Assembly: GCF_001942405.1 (NCBI RefSeq)
Contig: NZ_MKKA01000011.1
Span: 186,001 to 250,000, forward strand
Source of the DNA: Ornithinimicrobium sp. CNJ-824
GTDB taxonomy: Bacteria; Actinomycetota; Actinomycetes; Actinomycetales; Dermatophilaceae
Direction: 5' to 3'
Length of the DNA stretch: 64,000 nt
The notes beneath the pieces are model-generated. The model was not told the origin of the DNA, did not search any database, and was given only the letters and a program-made list of their open reading frames with translations. Positions 29,773-41,369 of this stretch are shown piece after piece; position 1 is the stretch's first letter; every line of letters starts with the position of its first letter. Position numbers and translations under genes: made by a program.

Positions 29773-31227
29773 GTGCCTGGCCTGACCCTGGCTGAGAAGC
29801 TCTGGCAGCAGCACGTCGTCCGCTCCGTCGAGGGCGAGCCCGACCTCCTCTACATCGACCTCCACCTCGTGCACGAGGTGACCAGCCCGCAGGCCTTCGA
29901 CGGGCTGCGGCAGGCCGGGCGCGGGGTGCGCCGGCCGGACCTGACGGTGGCGACCGAGGACCACAACGTGCCCACGACGCTGGGCCCGGTGACCGACCCG
30001 GTCTCCCGGACCCAGCTGGAGGCGTTGCGGGCCAACTGCGAGGAGTTCGGGATCGTGCACCACGCCCGGGGTCGGCGCGGCCAGGGCATCGTCCACGTCA
30101 TCGGCCCCGAGCTGGGGCTGACCCAGCCGGGGATGACGATCGTCTGCGGCGACTCGCACACCTCCACGCACGGGGCGTTCGGCGCGCTGGCCTTCGGGAT
30201 CGGCACCTCCGAGGTCGAGCACGTGCTGGCCACCCAGACGCTGCCGCTGCGGCCGTTCCGGACGATGGCGATCACCGTCGAGGGCGAGCTGCCGGCCGGG
30301 GTGGGCGCCAAGGACATCATCCTGGCGGTGATCAACCGGATCGGCACCGGCGGCGGGCAAGGCTACGTGCTGGAGTACCGCGGGTCCGCGATCGAGTCGT
30401 TGTCGATGGAGGGCCGGATGACGATCTGCAACATGTCGATCGAGGCCGGTGCCCGGGCCGGCATGGTCGCGCCGGACGAGAAGACGTTCGCCTACATCAA
30501 GGGTCGCCCGCACGCGCCGTCCGGTGCCGACTGGGACGCGGCCGTGGCGGCGTGGCGCGAGCTGCGCACCGACGACGACGCGGTCTTCGACGCCGAGGTG
30601 TTCCTCGACGCGGCGCAGCTGAGCCCCTACGTGACCTGGGGGACGAACCCGGCCCAGTCGGTCCAGCTGGGCGAGGCGGTGCCCGACCCGGAGAGCTTCG
30701 GCGAGGACGCCGCCAAGGAGACCGCGCGGCGGGCGCTGGACTACATGGGCCTGGCGGCCGGCACGCCGATGCGCGAGGTCGGGGTGGACGCGGTCTTTCT
30801 CGGCTCGTGCACCAACGGGCGGATCGAGGACCTGCGGGTGGCGGCCGAGGTGCTGCGCGGCCGGCACGTGGCCGACGGGGTGCGGCTGCTCGTCGTGCCG
30901 GGGTCGCACGCGGTGCGGCAGCAGGCCGAGGAGGAGGGGCTGGACGAGGTGTTCACCGCCGCCGGCGGCGAGTGGCGCCTGGCCGGGTGCTCGATGTGCC
31001 TGGGGATGAACCCCGACCAGCTGGCCCCCGAGGAGCGCTGCGCCTCCACGTCCAACCGCAACTTCGAGGGCCGTCAGGGCGCCCGCGGCCGCACCCACCT
31101 GGTCTCCCCCGCCGTGGCCGCGGCGACCGCCGTCCGCGGCACCCTGTCCTCCCCCGCCGACCTGGACGGCCCCACGTCGCCGGACGCACCGCATACCCCC
31201 GGCTCGAGCCAGGAGGCCCTGGTCTGA
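29773..31227 (+). CDS. leuC: 3-isopropylmalate dehydratase large subunit
   Basis: Aconitase-family [4Fe-4S] enzyme that isomerises 2- to 3-isopropylmalate; 484 aa. Cluster cysteines are in LGSCTNGR and in [10 protein letters not shown] (CxxC). Other family motifs are [34 protein letters not shown] split around the substrate loop, and [18 protein letters not shown] near the end. GTG 29773 is chosen because a strong AAGGAGG lies seven bases upstream; an upstream TTG is less likely. leuD follows with a one-base overlap (TGATG). Confidence 0.97.
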   Translation: MPGLTLAEKLWQQHVVRSVEGEPDLLYIDLHLVHEVTSPQAFDGLRQAGRGVRRPDLTVATEDHNVPTTLGPVTDPVSRTQLEALRANCEEFGIVHHARGRRGQGIVHVIGPELGLTQPGMTIVCGDSHTSTHGAFGALAFGIGTSEVEHVLATQTLPLRPFRTMAITVEGELPAGVGAKDIILAVINRIGTGGGQGYVLEYRGSAIESLSMEGRMTICNMSIEAGARAGMVAPDEKTFAYIKGRPHAPSGADWDAAVAAWRELRTDDDAVFDAEVFLDAAQLSPYVTWGTNPAQSVQLGEAVPDPESFGEDAAKETARRALDYMGLAAGTPMREVGVDAVFLGSCTNGRIEDLRVAAEVLRGRHVADGVRLLVVPGSHAVRQQAEEEGLDEVFTAAGGEWRLAGCSMCLGMNPDQLAPEERCASTSNRNFEGRQGARGRTHLVSPAVAAATAVRGTLSSPADLDGPTSPDAPHTPGSSQEALV

Positions 31228-31825
31228 TGGAGAGGTTCACCACCCACACCGGCATCGGGGTCCCGCTGCGGCGCTCGGACGTCGACACCGACCAGATCAT
31301 CCCGGCGCAGTACCTCAAGCGGGTCTCGCGCACCGGGTTCGAGGACGGGTTGTTCGCCCGGTGGCGCGAGGACCCGGCGTTCGTGCTCAACCAGCGGCCT
31401 ACGCGGGCGGCTCGGTGCTGGTGGCCGGGCCCGACTTCGGCACCGGCTCCAGCCGGGAGCACGCCGTCTGGGCGTTGCAGCAGTACGGCTTCCGCGCGGT
31501 GCTCTCCAGCAAGTTCGCCGACATCTTCCGCGGCAACTCCGGCAAGGGCGGCCTGCTGACCGCCGAGCTGGACCAGGGCGACATCGAGCTGATCTGGAAG
31601 CAGCTGGAGGCCGAGCCGGGGACCGAGATCACCGTCGACCTGCCCGCCCGCCAGGTGACCTGCGGCGACGTCGTGGCCTCCTTCCAGGTCGACGACTACG
31701 TCGCCTGGCGCCTGGAGAACGGCCTGGACGACATCTCGTTGACCCTGCGGCACGAGGACGACATCACCGCCTACGAGGCCGCCCGCCCCTCCTGGAAGCC
31801 GGTCGTCACCCCGGCCGTGGGGTAG
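31227..31825 (+). CDS. leuD: 3-isopropylmalate dehydratase small subunit (frameshifted)
   Basis: Swivelling-domain partner of LeuC, 199 aa after repair. It begins [33 protein letters not shown] split across motifs. The frame shifts near 31397, between DPAFVLNQ and [23 protein letters not shown]. One C or G restores it. The conserved GTGSSREHA substrate loop and the FADIFRGN motif are intact. It is coupled to leuC by a TGATG overlap. Confidence 0.93.
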
Positions 31826-31851
31826 GCTGGCACCCGGCTCCATCGGGCACC

Positions 31852-31915
31852 GAGGTCGGGTCCCTGCGACCGCCATCGTCTTGTACGCCGAGGGAGGTCC
31901 CGACGACCCGACCTC
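31852..31915. repeat. Quasi-palindromic 64-base repeat, copy 1
   Basis: Starts GAGGTCGGGTC and ends with its exact complement GACCCGACCTC (11-base arms). It matches the copy at 33030-33093 without gaps at 48 of 64 positions in direct orientation, and at 45 of 64 inverted, because each copy is nearly palindromic. It lies between leuD and the AbiEi/DUF559 gene, in the likely promoter region of the latter. Confidence 0.7.
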
Positions 31916-31998
31916 ACCCCTCGTCCGACCGCGCCGCCCAGCCACCACCCTGTGGACGACCGCAATCGTCGAACCCTGAGGTGCGGCAGTGTCCCGCC

Positions 31999-32967
31999 AT
32001 GAGCTCGACAACACCGCAGTCCACACCGAGCGCGCTGCCCCCGGGCGTGGAGACACTGGTGCGTCAGGCCCTCGCGGCCGGCCACGGGACGGTGACCACC
32101 GGCGACCTCACGTCGCTGGGTCTCGGACCCGCCCTTGTCCAGACCCTGGTGGCCCGACGGATCCTCACCAGGGTGACGCGGGGCGCCTTCGTCGACACCG
32201 GTCTGATGACCGCCGCCGACGAGGCCGGCCGGCACGTCCTGCGGGCGACGGCCGTAGCACGCACCTGGCCCAAGGACGTCCTCGTGAGTCACACCAGCGC
32301 GGCCCTGATGCACGGGCTGCCGTTGACGGTGCGGCCGGACCGCGTCCACGGCTGTCGCCGGTCGACCGGCCAGCACCGACGCACCCGGGCGTCCACCATC
32401 CACGGCGGCTATCAGGACGCCCGGTCGTCCACCATCCGCGGGGTCGACGTCCTCGAGCCGCGGTTCGTCATCCTGGGCGTCGCCGAGCTGCACGGCCGCG
32501 ACGAGGCGGTGGTGGTGGGGGACGCCGCGCTGCACCGCGGTGTCGTCCACCGCGACGACCTCGAGTCGGCCGCCGACGCACGTCGTCACCACCCTGCCCA
32601 TGGGGTCTTCATGTCCGCCGTCCGGGTGATGGACGACGCTGCCGAGTCGCCCGGTGAGAGCCGCTCACGCCTGCTCCTGCTCAACCTGGGCTACGACCCC
32701 CGGAGCCAGGTGGTCGTCCGCGACCCGGCCGGCAGCTTCATCGGCCGCGTCGACTTCCTGCTGAGGGGAACACGCGTCGTCGTGGAGTTCGACGGGTTGT
32801 CCAAGTACGCCACGGCCGAGGAGCTCGCCGCGGAGAAGCGTCGAGAGCTGCGTCTGCGGGCCGCCGGCTACACCGTGGTCCGCCTCCTGTGGTCCGACCT
32901 CGACCGACCGGAGAAGGTGCGCGCCCTCATCGAGGCCGCGCTCCAGGCCGACCGGTCGGCCGGCTGA
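31999..32967 (+). CDS. AbiEi-type winged-helix/DUF559 nuclease-fold protein
   Basis: 322-aa protein with two parts. Residues ~15-60 (LVRQALAAGHGTVTTGDLTSLGL, RRILTRVTRGAFVDTG read separately) resemble the winged-helix domain of AbiEi-type antitoxins, followed by LVSHTSAALMHGLPL. Residues ~215-320 resemble DUF559, a Vsr-like PD-(D/E)xK fold: a Glu-Ser-Arg start, IGRVDFLL with the Asp, RVVVEFDG with the Glu, and the helical AEKRRELRLRAAGYTVVRLLWSDL. Such genes are frequent as solitary copies in actinobacteria. No AbiEii-type toxin partner is adjacent. It interrupts the leu cluster between leuD and leuA and is bracketed by two 64-base repeats. GTG 31981 is an alternative start. Confidence 0.75.
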   Translation: MSSTTPQSTPSALPPGVETLVRQALAAGHGTVTTGDLTSLGLGPALVQTLVARRILTRVTRGAFVDTGLMTAADEAGRHVLRATAVARTWPKDVLVSHTSAALMHGLPLTVRPDRVHGCRRSTGQHRRTRASTIHGGYQDARSSTIRGVDVLEPRFVILGVAELHGRDEAVVVGDAALHRGVVHRDDLESAADARRHHPAHGVFMSAVRVMDDAAESPGESRSRLLLLNLGYDPRSQVVVRDPAGSFIGRVDFLLRGTRVVVEFDGLSKYATAEELAAEKRRELRLRAAGYTVVRLLWSDLDRPEKVRALIEAALQADRSAG

Positions 32968-33029
32968 CTGGGAAGGCACACCGCCGACCGGTGCCGGTCA
33001 CCGTGGTCGACCGTCGGCCAGACCAGGGT

Positions 33030-33093
33030 GAGGTCGGCTCCGTCGGACCGGCATCGGCCTGCAAGGCGATGGTGGTCCCGATAAACCAACCTC
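33030..33093. repeat. Quasi-palindromic 64-base repeat, copy 2
   Basis: Second copy of the repeat at 31852-31915. The ends GAGGTCGG and ACCTC are kept, as are the internal GGTCCCGA, GACCG and CATCG blocks; its own arms pair less well (GAGGTCGG against CCAACCTC). It lies 62 bases past the stop of the AbiEi/DUF559 gene, so the two copies flank that gene symmetrically. Confidence 0.65.
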
Positions 33094-33189
33094 GCACAAC
33101 CGTCAGGGGCGATGGGGCCCCAGGGTGGCATGCACGCCGACTCCACCCACCTTCCTGCCCACCCCCGCCCCCCTGTGACGAGCGCCACC

Positions 33190-33220
33190 TTGACCCGGCG
33201 TCACGTCGGTGGGCTAGAGT
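33190..33220 (+). promoter_or_regulatory. leuA promoter
   Basis: TTGACC (33190-33195) and TAGAGT (33215-33220) are spaced 19 bases apart. The expected start point, six to nine bases after the -10, falls on or just before the ATG of the leader peptide at 33229, implying a leaderless transcript. Confidence 0.55.
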
Positions 33221-33228
33221 GCCACCCA

Positions 33229-33254
33229 ATGACTGCTCTGCTCCTCCTTCCGCG

Positions 33255-33273
<19 letters not shown>
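33229..33273 (+). CDS. leuA leader peptide
   Basis: A 14-residue ORF reading MTALLLLPRRSETS with four consecutive leucine codons (CTG CTC CTC CTT). It lies directly behind the leuA promoter and ends within the left arm region of the following hairpin. This is the classical layout of ribosome-mediated attenuation: low charged tRNA-Leu stalls the ribosome on the leucine codons and changes the RNA fold downstream. Leucine leader peptides before leuA are known in streptomycetes and relatives. Confidence 0.8.
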
Positions 33274-35141
<1,868 letters not shown>

Positions 35142-35151
35142 CGGGCCGGGC

Positions 35152-35174
35152 GGCCGGGGCGGTCAGCCCCGGCC
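35152..35174. terminator. Convergent terminator between leuA and the VOC gene
   Basis: GGCCGGGGC-GGTCA-GCCCCGGCC: a perfect nine-base stem with a five-base loop, placed eleven bases past the leuA stop and overlapping the stop of the opposing VOC gene. It can serve both strands. Confidence 0.65.
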
Positions 35175-35621
35175 GTCGCCCAGCAGCGTGGCCCCGTCCT
35201 CGGAGAAGGACCAGTAGGGGTTGTAGGCGATCTCCCACACGTGCCCGTCCGGGTCGGTGAACACCCCGGAGTAGCCGCCCCAGAACCGGCTGCACGGCGC
35301 GCGCAGCACCTCGGCGCCCGCACTCACGGCCGAGGCGAACTGCTCGTCGACGTCCGCCGCGCTGGCCACGTTGAGCCCGAGCACCTTGCCGCCCCACCCG
35401 TCCCCGCTGCCGGGGGTGTCCTCGGTGTCGTCCTCGATGTCGATGCCGGAGTCGACGGCCAGCGCCTGCCGGTCCCACAGCGCCACGACCATGCCACCGG
35501 TCTGGAAGAAGACGATGTGCTCCGGCGACGGGCCCGGCTGCCAGCCGAGCGCGGTGTAGAAGTCGCGGGCGCGGTCCATGTCGGACACGCCGAGGGTCAC
35601 CAGGGAGAGACGCTGATCCAT
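35163..35621 (-). CDS. VOC (glyoxalase/bleomycin-resistance fold) family protein
   Basis: 152-aa metal-dependent fold protein. It begins MDQRLSLVTLGVSDMDRARDFYTALGW and ends with FTDPDGHVWEIAYNP, both typical of the vicinal-oxygen-chelate family. Residues ~55-75 carry an acidic insert (IDIEDDTEDTPGSGD). It resembles YycE/PhnB-like proteins of unknown substrate. It is convergent with leuA and shares its terminator. Confidence 0.8.
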   Translation of the reverse strand: MDQRLSLVTLGVSDMDRARDFYTALGWQPGPSPEHIVFFQTGGMVVALWDRQALAVDSGIDIEDDTEDTPGSGDGWGGKVLGLNVASAADVDEQFASAVSAGAEVLRAPCSRFWGGYSGVFTDPDGHVWEIAYNPYWSFSEDGATLLGDGRG

Positions 35622-35646
35622 GCCGTCAACCTAGCAACCGCCCACC

Positions 35647-37170
35647 TCACCGCCCTCGGGGAGCCGTCCCGGCGAGCAGGTCCGCCACCGCCAGGGGTAT
35701 GGCGTGGGCGACGCCGAGCGCGCGCACCGGGCCTCCCGGGGTGGCCCGGGAGGCGGCGGTGCCGTGGACGAGGGCCGCGAGCGAGCCGGCCTCCAGCGGG
35801 GCCAGCCCGGCGGCCAGGAGGACGCCGGCGAGCCCGGCGAGCACGTCACCGGCCCCGGCGGTGGCCAGCCACGGCGGGGCGTCCGCCTGGCTGCGGACCG
35901 GGACGGCGGGGTCCGGGTCGACGACGAGCGTCGTGGCGCCCTTGAGCAGGACCGTGCACCCGGTCAGCACCGCGGCGCGGCGGGCGTGGGCCAGGGGCGC
36001 CTGCTCGACCTGCTCCCGGGTGACCTCCTCACCGTCCGCCACCGTGCCCAGCAGCCGGGCCAGCTCGCCGGCGTGCGGCGTGAGGAGGGTCGGCGCCGTC
36101 CGTCGGTGGCCGGCGGCCAGCCACCGGCCGAGCAGCTCCAGCCCACCGGCGTCGACGAGGAGCGGAAGGTCCTGCGCGAACGACCCGGTCACCCGGTCGA
36201 CCTGGTCGTCCTCGCCGTCGGGCCGGTCGCCCCCCCGCGCGTCGACGCCCGGCCCGACCACCATGGCCTGGACCCGACCGGGGCCGGGCACGACCTCGGG
36301 GCAGGAGGCCAGGACCAGGTCGGCGGCGCGGGGCGGCCCCAGGTAGCGCACCATGCCGGCACCGGCCTCCACGGCCGCGGTGCAGCACAGGACGGCGGCC
36401 CCCGGGTAGTCGTCGCTGCCGGCGACCACGCCCAGGACGCCCCGGGAGTACTTGTGGTCGGTGGCGTCGGGCACCGGCCAGCGGCCGGCGACGTCGGCGG
36501 GCTCGAGCCGCTCCACGACCGGGCGCTCGCCGGCCAGCTCCGGCGTCAGGCCGATGTCGACGACGCGGAGGCGGCCGACCGCCGGCGCCGTGGCCGGCAG
36601 CAGGTGGACCGGCTTGGCCACGCCGAAGGTCACCGTCTCGTCGGCCCGGACCCGGGGGCCCTGCGGGTCCTCCCCGGCCGGGTCGGCCCCGCTGGGCAGG
36701 TCGACGCCGACGATGTATGCGGTGCCCGGCACCGCCGCGACGGCGGCGGCCATCGCCCCCCGCAGGCCGGGGCGGCCCCCGATCCCGAGCAGCCCGTCGA
36801 CGACGAGGTCGGCGGCCGCCAGCGCCTCGCGGGCACGGGCGGGCAGCTGCCCGGCGTCCGGTGCGACCTCGACCACCTCCACCCCGGCCTCGCGGGCCGC
36901 CGTCGCCCCGTCGGCGTGCAGCCGGGCGGCGACGCCGACCACGGTGACCTGGAGGCCGTCCAGGAGGGAGGCGGCCCACAGCGCGTCGCCCCCGTTGTCC
37001 CCCGGCCCGGCGAGCACGACCACCGACCTGGCCCCCAGCTCCTGCGCCCGGTCCCGCACGACCTGGGCCAGGGCGCGGGCGGCCCGCTGCATGAGGGCCC
37101 CCGGCGGCAGGCCGGCCCGCACCCGGTCCTCGACGACGCGGACGGTCGCGACGTCATACCCCTCGATCAT
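35647..37170 (-). CDS. nnr: Bifunctional NAD(P)H-hydrate repair enzyme
   Basis: Fusion of NAD(P)HX epimerase (residues ~1-215) and ADP/ATP-dependent NAD(P)HX dehydratase (~230-500), which repair damaged nicotinamide cofactors; 507 aa. The N-terminal part has VVVLAGPGDNGGDALWAASLL and VDGLLGIGGRPGLRG. The dehydratase has YSRGVLGVVAGSDDYPGAAVL, LTPHAGELARLLG, VLLKGATTLVVDPD and WLATAGAGDVLAGLAGVLLA with the Gly-Ala-Gly-Asp phosphate loop. It lies directly downstream of acpS, as in many bacteria. Confidence 0.94.
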   Translation of the reverse strand: MIEGYDVATVRVVEDRVRAGLPPGALMQRAARALAQVVRDRAQELGARSVVVLAGPGDNGGDALWAASLLDGLQVTVVGVAARLHADGATAAREAGVEVVEVAPDAGQLPARAREALAAADLVVDGLLGIGGRPGLRGAMAAAVAAVPGTAYIVGVDLPSGADPAGEDPQGPRVRADETVTFGVAKPVHLLPATAPAVGRLRVVDIGLTPELAGERPVVERLEPADVAGRWPVPDATDHKYSRGVLGVVAGSDDYPGAAVLCCTAAVEAGAGMVRYLGPPRAADLVLASCPEVVPGPGRVQAMVVGPGVDARGGDRPDGEDDQVDRVTGSFAQDLPLLVDAGGLELLGRWLAAGHRRTAPTLLTPHAGELARLLGTVADGEEVTREQVEQAPLAHARRAAVLTGCTVLLKGATTLVVDPDPAVPVRSQADAPPWLATAGAGDVLAGLAGVLLAAGLAPLEAGSLAALVHGTAASRATPGGPVRALGVAHAIPLAVADLLAGTAPRGR

Positions 37171-37218
37171 GCGTGCCTCCTCGTGCCGGTGCGGTCGGTC
37201 CGGGCAGGACGTCCCCGT

Positions 37219-37575
37219 CTAGTCCGTGCCCTCCGCGACCACGACCGCCGAGGCCACCCCGGCGTCGTGCGAGAGGGACACGTGCAGGTGCGCCACACCC
37301 AGCTCGTCGGCCCGGGCCCGGACCGTGCCCTGGGTGCGCAGGTGGGGTCGGCCGGTGCTGTCGCGCACCACCCAGGCGTCGGTCCAGCTGAGGCCGACGG
37401 GCGCGCCGAGCGCCTTGGCGAGCGCCTCCTTGGCCGCGAACCGGGCCGCCAGGGACTCGGGGCGCAGGCCCAGCTCCTCGTCGGTGAACAGGCGCGGACC
37501 CAGCCGGGGGGTCTCCTGCAACCGGCGGGCGAACCGGTCGATGTCCACCACGTCGATGCCCACCCCGACGATCAT
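37219..37575 (-). CDS. acpS: Holo-[acyl-carrier-protein] synthase
   Basis: Transfers 4'-phosphopantetheine from CoA to acyl carrier protein; 118 aa, the usual size. Signatures are [18 protein letters not shown] at the N-terminus, [16 protein letters not shown] with the catalytic Glu and Lys, and [20 protein letters not shown]. It lies ten bases downstream of glmS on the same strand. Confidence 0.96.
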   Translation of the reverse strand: MIVGVGIDVVDIDRFARRLQETPRLGPRLFTDEELGLRPESLAARFAAKEALAKALGAPVGLSWTDAWVVRDSTGRPHLRTQGTVRARADELGVAHLHVSLSHDAGVASAVVVAEGTD

Positions 37576-37585
37576 CGCGCCCGGG

Positions 37586-39444
37586 TCACTCGACGGTGAC
37601 GGACTTGGCCAGGTTGCGGGGCTGGTCGACGTCCAGGCCCTTGGCGGTCGACAGGTGCAGCGCGAACACCTGCAGCGGCACGACCGTCAGCAGCGGCGCC
37701 AGCAGCGGGGAGGTGCGCGGCACCCTGATCACCTCGTCCGCGAACGGGACCACGTCCTCGTCGCCCTCCTCGGCGATGACGAGCGTGCGCGCGCCCCGGG
37801 CCCGGATCTCCTGGATGTTGGAGACCACCTTGCCGTGGAGGCCGTGCTCGCTGTCCGGGGAGGGCACGATGACGAAGACCGGCTGCCCCGGCTCGATGAG
37901 GGCGATGGGGCCGTGCTTGAGCTCGCCGGCGGCGAACCCCTCGGCGTGGATGTAGGCCAGCTCCTTGAGCTTGAGCGCCCCCTCCATGGCGACGGGGTAG
38001 CCACGTGCCGGCCCAGGAAGAGCACCGAGCGGGAGTCGGCCATGAAGTAGGCGATCTCCTTGACCCGGTCCATCGTGGTGAGCAGCTCCTCGATCTTGGC
38101 CGGCACCCCCTGCAGCTCGGCCATGATCTCGGCGGCGTCGCGGCCGTAGCTCTCCCCGCGCAGCGAGGCCAGGTAGAGGCCGAGGATGTAGCTGGCGGTG
38201 ATCTGCGCCAGGAAGGCCTTCGTCGAGGCCACGGCGATCTCCGGACCGGCGTGCGTGTAGAGCACGGCGTCGGACTCCCGCGGGATGGTCGACCCGTGCG
38301 TGTTGCAGATGGAGACCGTCTTGGCGCCGAGCTCCTTGGCGTGGCGCACGGCCATGAGGGTGTCCATGGTCTCGCCGGACTGGGAGATGGACACCACGAG
38401 GGTGTGGCCGTCGATCACCGGGTCGCGGTACCGGAACTCGTGGGCGAGCTCGACCTCCACCGGGATCCGGGTCCAGCGCTCGATGGCGTACTTGGCCACC
38501 ATCCCGGCGTAGGCCGCGGTGCCGCACGCGACGATGACGATCTTGGTGACCGCCCGCAGCTCGTCCTCCTCGATGTGCAGCTCGTCGAGGCGCAGGTTGC
38601 CGTCGGCGTCCGTGCGGCCCAGGAGGGTGTCGGCGACCGCGTGCGGCTGGTCGTTGATCTCCTTCTCCATGAAGGTGTCGTAGCCGCTCTTCTCGGCGGC
38701 CGCCGCGTCCCAGGTGACCTCGTAGGCCTTGCCGTCGGAGGGGGTGCCGTCGAAGTTGGTCACCTCGTAGGTGTCCGGCGTGATCGTCACGATCTGGTCC
38801 TGGCCCAGCTCGAGGGCGTGCCGGGTGTGGCCGATGAAGGCGGCCACGTCGGAGCCGAGGTAGTTCTCGCCCTCGCCCAGCCCGACGACCAGGGGGGAGT
38901 TGCGACGGGCACCCACGACGGTGTGCGGCTGGTCGGCGTGCACCGCCAGGAGCGTGAAGGCTCCCTCCAGCCGGGCGACGACGTCGCGCATCGCCGCGGT
39001 GAGGTCCCCGGTGCGGGCGAAGGCCTCGTCCAGCAGGTGGGCCACGACCTCGGTGTCCGTCTCGGAGGTGAACTCCACCCCCTGCTGCGCCAGGGAGGTC
39101 TTCAGCGCGTGGAAGTTCTCGATGATGCCGTTGTGGACGAGGGCCAGCTTGCCGTCGCGGCCGCCCCGGTGGGGGTGGGCGTTCTGGTCGGTCGGCCCGC
39201 CGTGGGTCGCCCACCGGGTGTGGCCGAGGGCGGTGGCGGTGTCCGGGACGGGCGCGTCCACCAGGGCGGACCGCAGGTTGGCCAGCTTGCCGGCCCGCTT
39301 GCGGGTCTGGACCGCACCGTCGTCGACGACGGCCACCCCGGCCGAGTCGTAGCCGCGGTACTCCAGGCGGCCCAGGCCCTCCATCACCACGTCCAGCGCC
39401 GTGCCGTCCGCACGGGGGCCCACGTATCCCACGATTCCACACAT
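37586..39444 (-). CDS. glmS: Glutamine-fructose-6-phosphate aminotransferase (frameshifted)
   Basis: Makes glucosamine-6-phosphate for peptidoglycan, ~619 aa. The mature N-terminal Cys is in [11 protein letters not shown], the glutaminase domain contains [19 protein letters not shown], and the two SIS domains carry [15 protein letters not shown] and [18 protein letters not shown]. The C-terminal ends [14 protein letters not shown] lost G near 38001 splits FLGRHV from [21 protein letters not shown] (two motifs). No ribozyme-like leader is seen: only ~60 bases separate it from the divergent coaA. Confidence 0.95.
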
Positions 39445-39506
39445 GCGCCCAAGCGTACGTCCTGGCCTGCCGGGCCACGCCGAGGCCGGGTGCGAGAATG
39501 CCGCCC

Positions 39507-40468
39507 ATGGCCTCATCGCCCTCCGGCCCGCCCATCCCCTCCCCCTACGTCGAGCTCGACCGCGACGACTGGGCACGGCTGCGGGACCAGCACCCGATGC
39601 ACCTCGACGCGGCCGACATCGAGCGGCTCCGGGGGCTGGGCGACCGGCTGGACATGGCCGAGGTCGAGCAGGTCTACCTGCCCATCAGCCGGCTGCTGTC
39701 GTTCTACGAGCGCGCCACCGCCCGGCTGCACCAGGTGACCACCGACTTCCTCGACGAGCGGGCGGCCCGCACCCCGTTCCTCATCGGCGTGGCCGGCTCG
39801 GTCGCCGTCGGCAAGTCGACGACGGCACGCATCCTGGCCGAGCTGATCCGCCGGTGGGACACCCGCCCCTCGGTCGAGCTGGTCACCACCGACGGCTTCC
39901 TGCACCCCAACGCGGTGCTGGAGCGGCGCGGCCTCATGGGCCGCAAGGGGTTTCCCGAGTCCTACGACCGGCGGGCGCTGCTGCGCTTCGTCAGCGAGGT
40001 CAAGGCCGGGCGCGCGGAGGTGCAGGCACCGGTGTACAGCCACCTGTCTACGACATCGTGCCGGACGAGCAGATCGTCGTGCGCCGGCCCGACGTCCTCG
40101 TCGTCGAGGGGCTCAACGTCCTGCAGCCGCCGCGCGCGCACCCCAACGGCCGCGGTCCCGGGCTGGCCGTCAGCGACTTCTTCGACTTCTCGGTCTACGT
40201 CGACGCCCACGTGGGGGACATCAAGCGCTGGTACGTCGAGCGGTTCCTGTCGTTGCGCCGGACGGCCTTCGCCGATCCCGAGTCCCACTTCCACCGGTAC
40301 GCCTCGCTCAGCGACGAGGCCGCCGTGGACGTCGCGGTCGACATCTGGGACTCGATCAACGCGCCGAACCTCATGGAGAACATCCTGCCGACCCGCAGCC
40401 GGGCCACGCTCGTGCTGCTCAAGGGCCCCGAGCACACGGTCGACCGGGTGCGGCTGCGCCGGCTCTGA
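39507..40468 (+). CDS. coaA: Pantothenate kinase type I (frameshifted)
   Basis: Phosphorylates pantothenate, the first step of CoA synthesis; ~320 aa. It begins [20 protein letters not shown]. The P-loop is [20 protein letters not shown] and a substrate segment is [30 protein letters not shown] missing G near 40049 separates APVYSHL from [27 protein letters not shown]. The C-terminal part includes [13 protein letters not shown] 39498 is an alternative start nine bases earlier. The gene is divergent from glmS. Confidence 0.94.
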
Positions 40469-40484
40469 CGTCGTCGCCGGAGGC

Positions 40485-41294
40485 CTACAGGTCCGCGTAG
40501 CGGGCCCGGGCGATGCTGTAGACCCCGTAGAGCGCCAGGCCGACGGCCACGGATAGCAGGAGGGCGGTGCCCAGCGGCTGGGCCGCCAGCATCTTCAGGG
40601 CCCCGTCGAGCCCGGAGGACTCCTCGGGGTCGGCCTCGACCGCCGCGAGGCCGAAGAGCCCGCCCATGACGGTGAGCGCCACCCCCTTGGCGGCATACCC
40701 GACCGTGCCGGTGAGCTCCACCCCCCTGCCCAGGCCCTCGGACCGGGCGCCGCGCAGGTCCTCGAGGAACCGGCGGCTCAGCCCCTTGTAGACGTGGTAG
40801 ACCCCGGCTCCGACCACCGCGAGCCCGACCAGCCCGACGAGGACCCGTCCGAGCGGCGCCTGGAGCAACGCGGCCGTGAGGCCGGCGCTGTCCTCACCCC
40901 CGCCGCTGCTGCCCCTGCCGGCGGCGAACGGCAGGGTGGTGACCCCCAGCGCCCCGTAGAGCACGGCGCGGCCGGCGGCGCGGGCACGGTCGGTGACCTC
41001 GCCCCCGCCCAGCAGGGCGTCCAGCACCTGCCAGAGCGCGAGGGCCAGGAAGCCCACGACGCAGGCCCAGAGGAGCATCGACCCGGCGGGAGCTGCCCGC
41101 AGCGTCGCCAGCGCACCGTCCTGGTCCGCCTCTCCCCCGCCACCGAGCGCGACGCGCCCGGCGATCCAGCCGATCATCAGGTGGATCAGGCCGCTGGCGG
41201 CGAAGCCGGCCCGGGCGAGCCGCCGCAACCAGGGGTGGTCCGCGAGCCTGCGCGCCGTGCGACCTGCGGTGGCCCGGACCGGGGTCTCGTTCAC
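40485..41294 (-). CDS. DUF1206 family membrane protein
   Basis: 269-aa protein made of three related membrane units, each with two helices (about residues 25-95, 110-180 and 190-265), with repeated aromatic/glycine patterns such as [27 protein letters not shown] and [17 protein letters not shown]. This fits the DUF1206 family, whose function is unknown. It is convergent with coaA. No transport motif or cofactor ligand is evident. Confidence 0.78.
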   Translation of the reverse strand: MNETPVRATAGRTARRLADHPWLRRLARAGFAASGLIHLMIGWIAGRVALGGGGEADQDGALATLRAAPAGSMLLWACVVGFLALALWQVLDALLGGGEVTDRARAAGRAVLYGALGVTTLPFAAGRGSSGGGEDSAGLTAALLQAPLGRVLVGLVGLAVVGAGVYHVYKGLSRRFLEDLRGARSEGLGRGVELTGTVGYAAKGVALTVMGGLFGLAAVEADPEESSGLDGALKMLAAQPLGTALLLSVAVGLALYGVYSIARARYADL

Positions 41295-41369
41295 CCGGTC
41301 ACGATGGCACGGACCCCGCTCGCGGGCGAGCGGGGGTCCGTGGTGGGGTCGGTGCGGAGCTGGAGCGGC

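Noticed and set aside
31227-31825. leuD, leuA, glmS, coaA and similar split genes as true pseudogenes
   Set aside because: Each is intact apart from a single base in a short homopolymer, all motifs are present, and most are expected to be essential or part of an otherwise intact pathway.
39445-39506. glmS ribozyme or riboswitch upstream of glmS
   Set aside because: The gap to the divergent coaA is only about 60 bases, too short for a ribozyme, and no matching core is visible.
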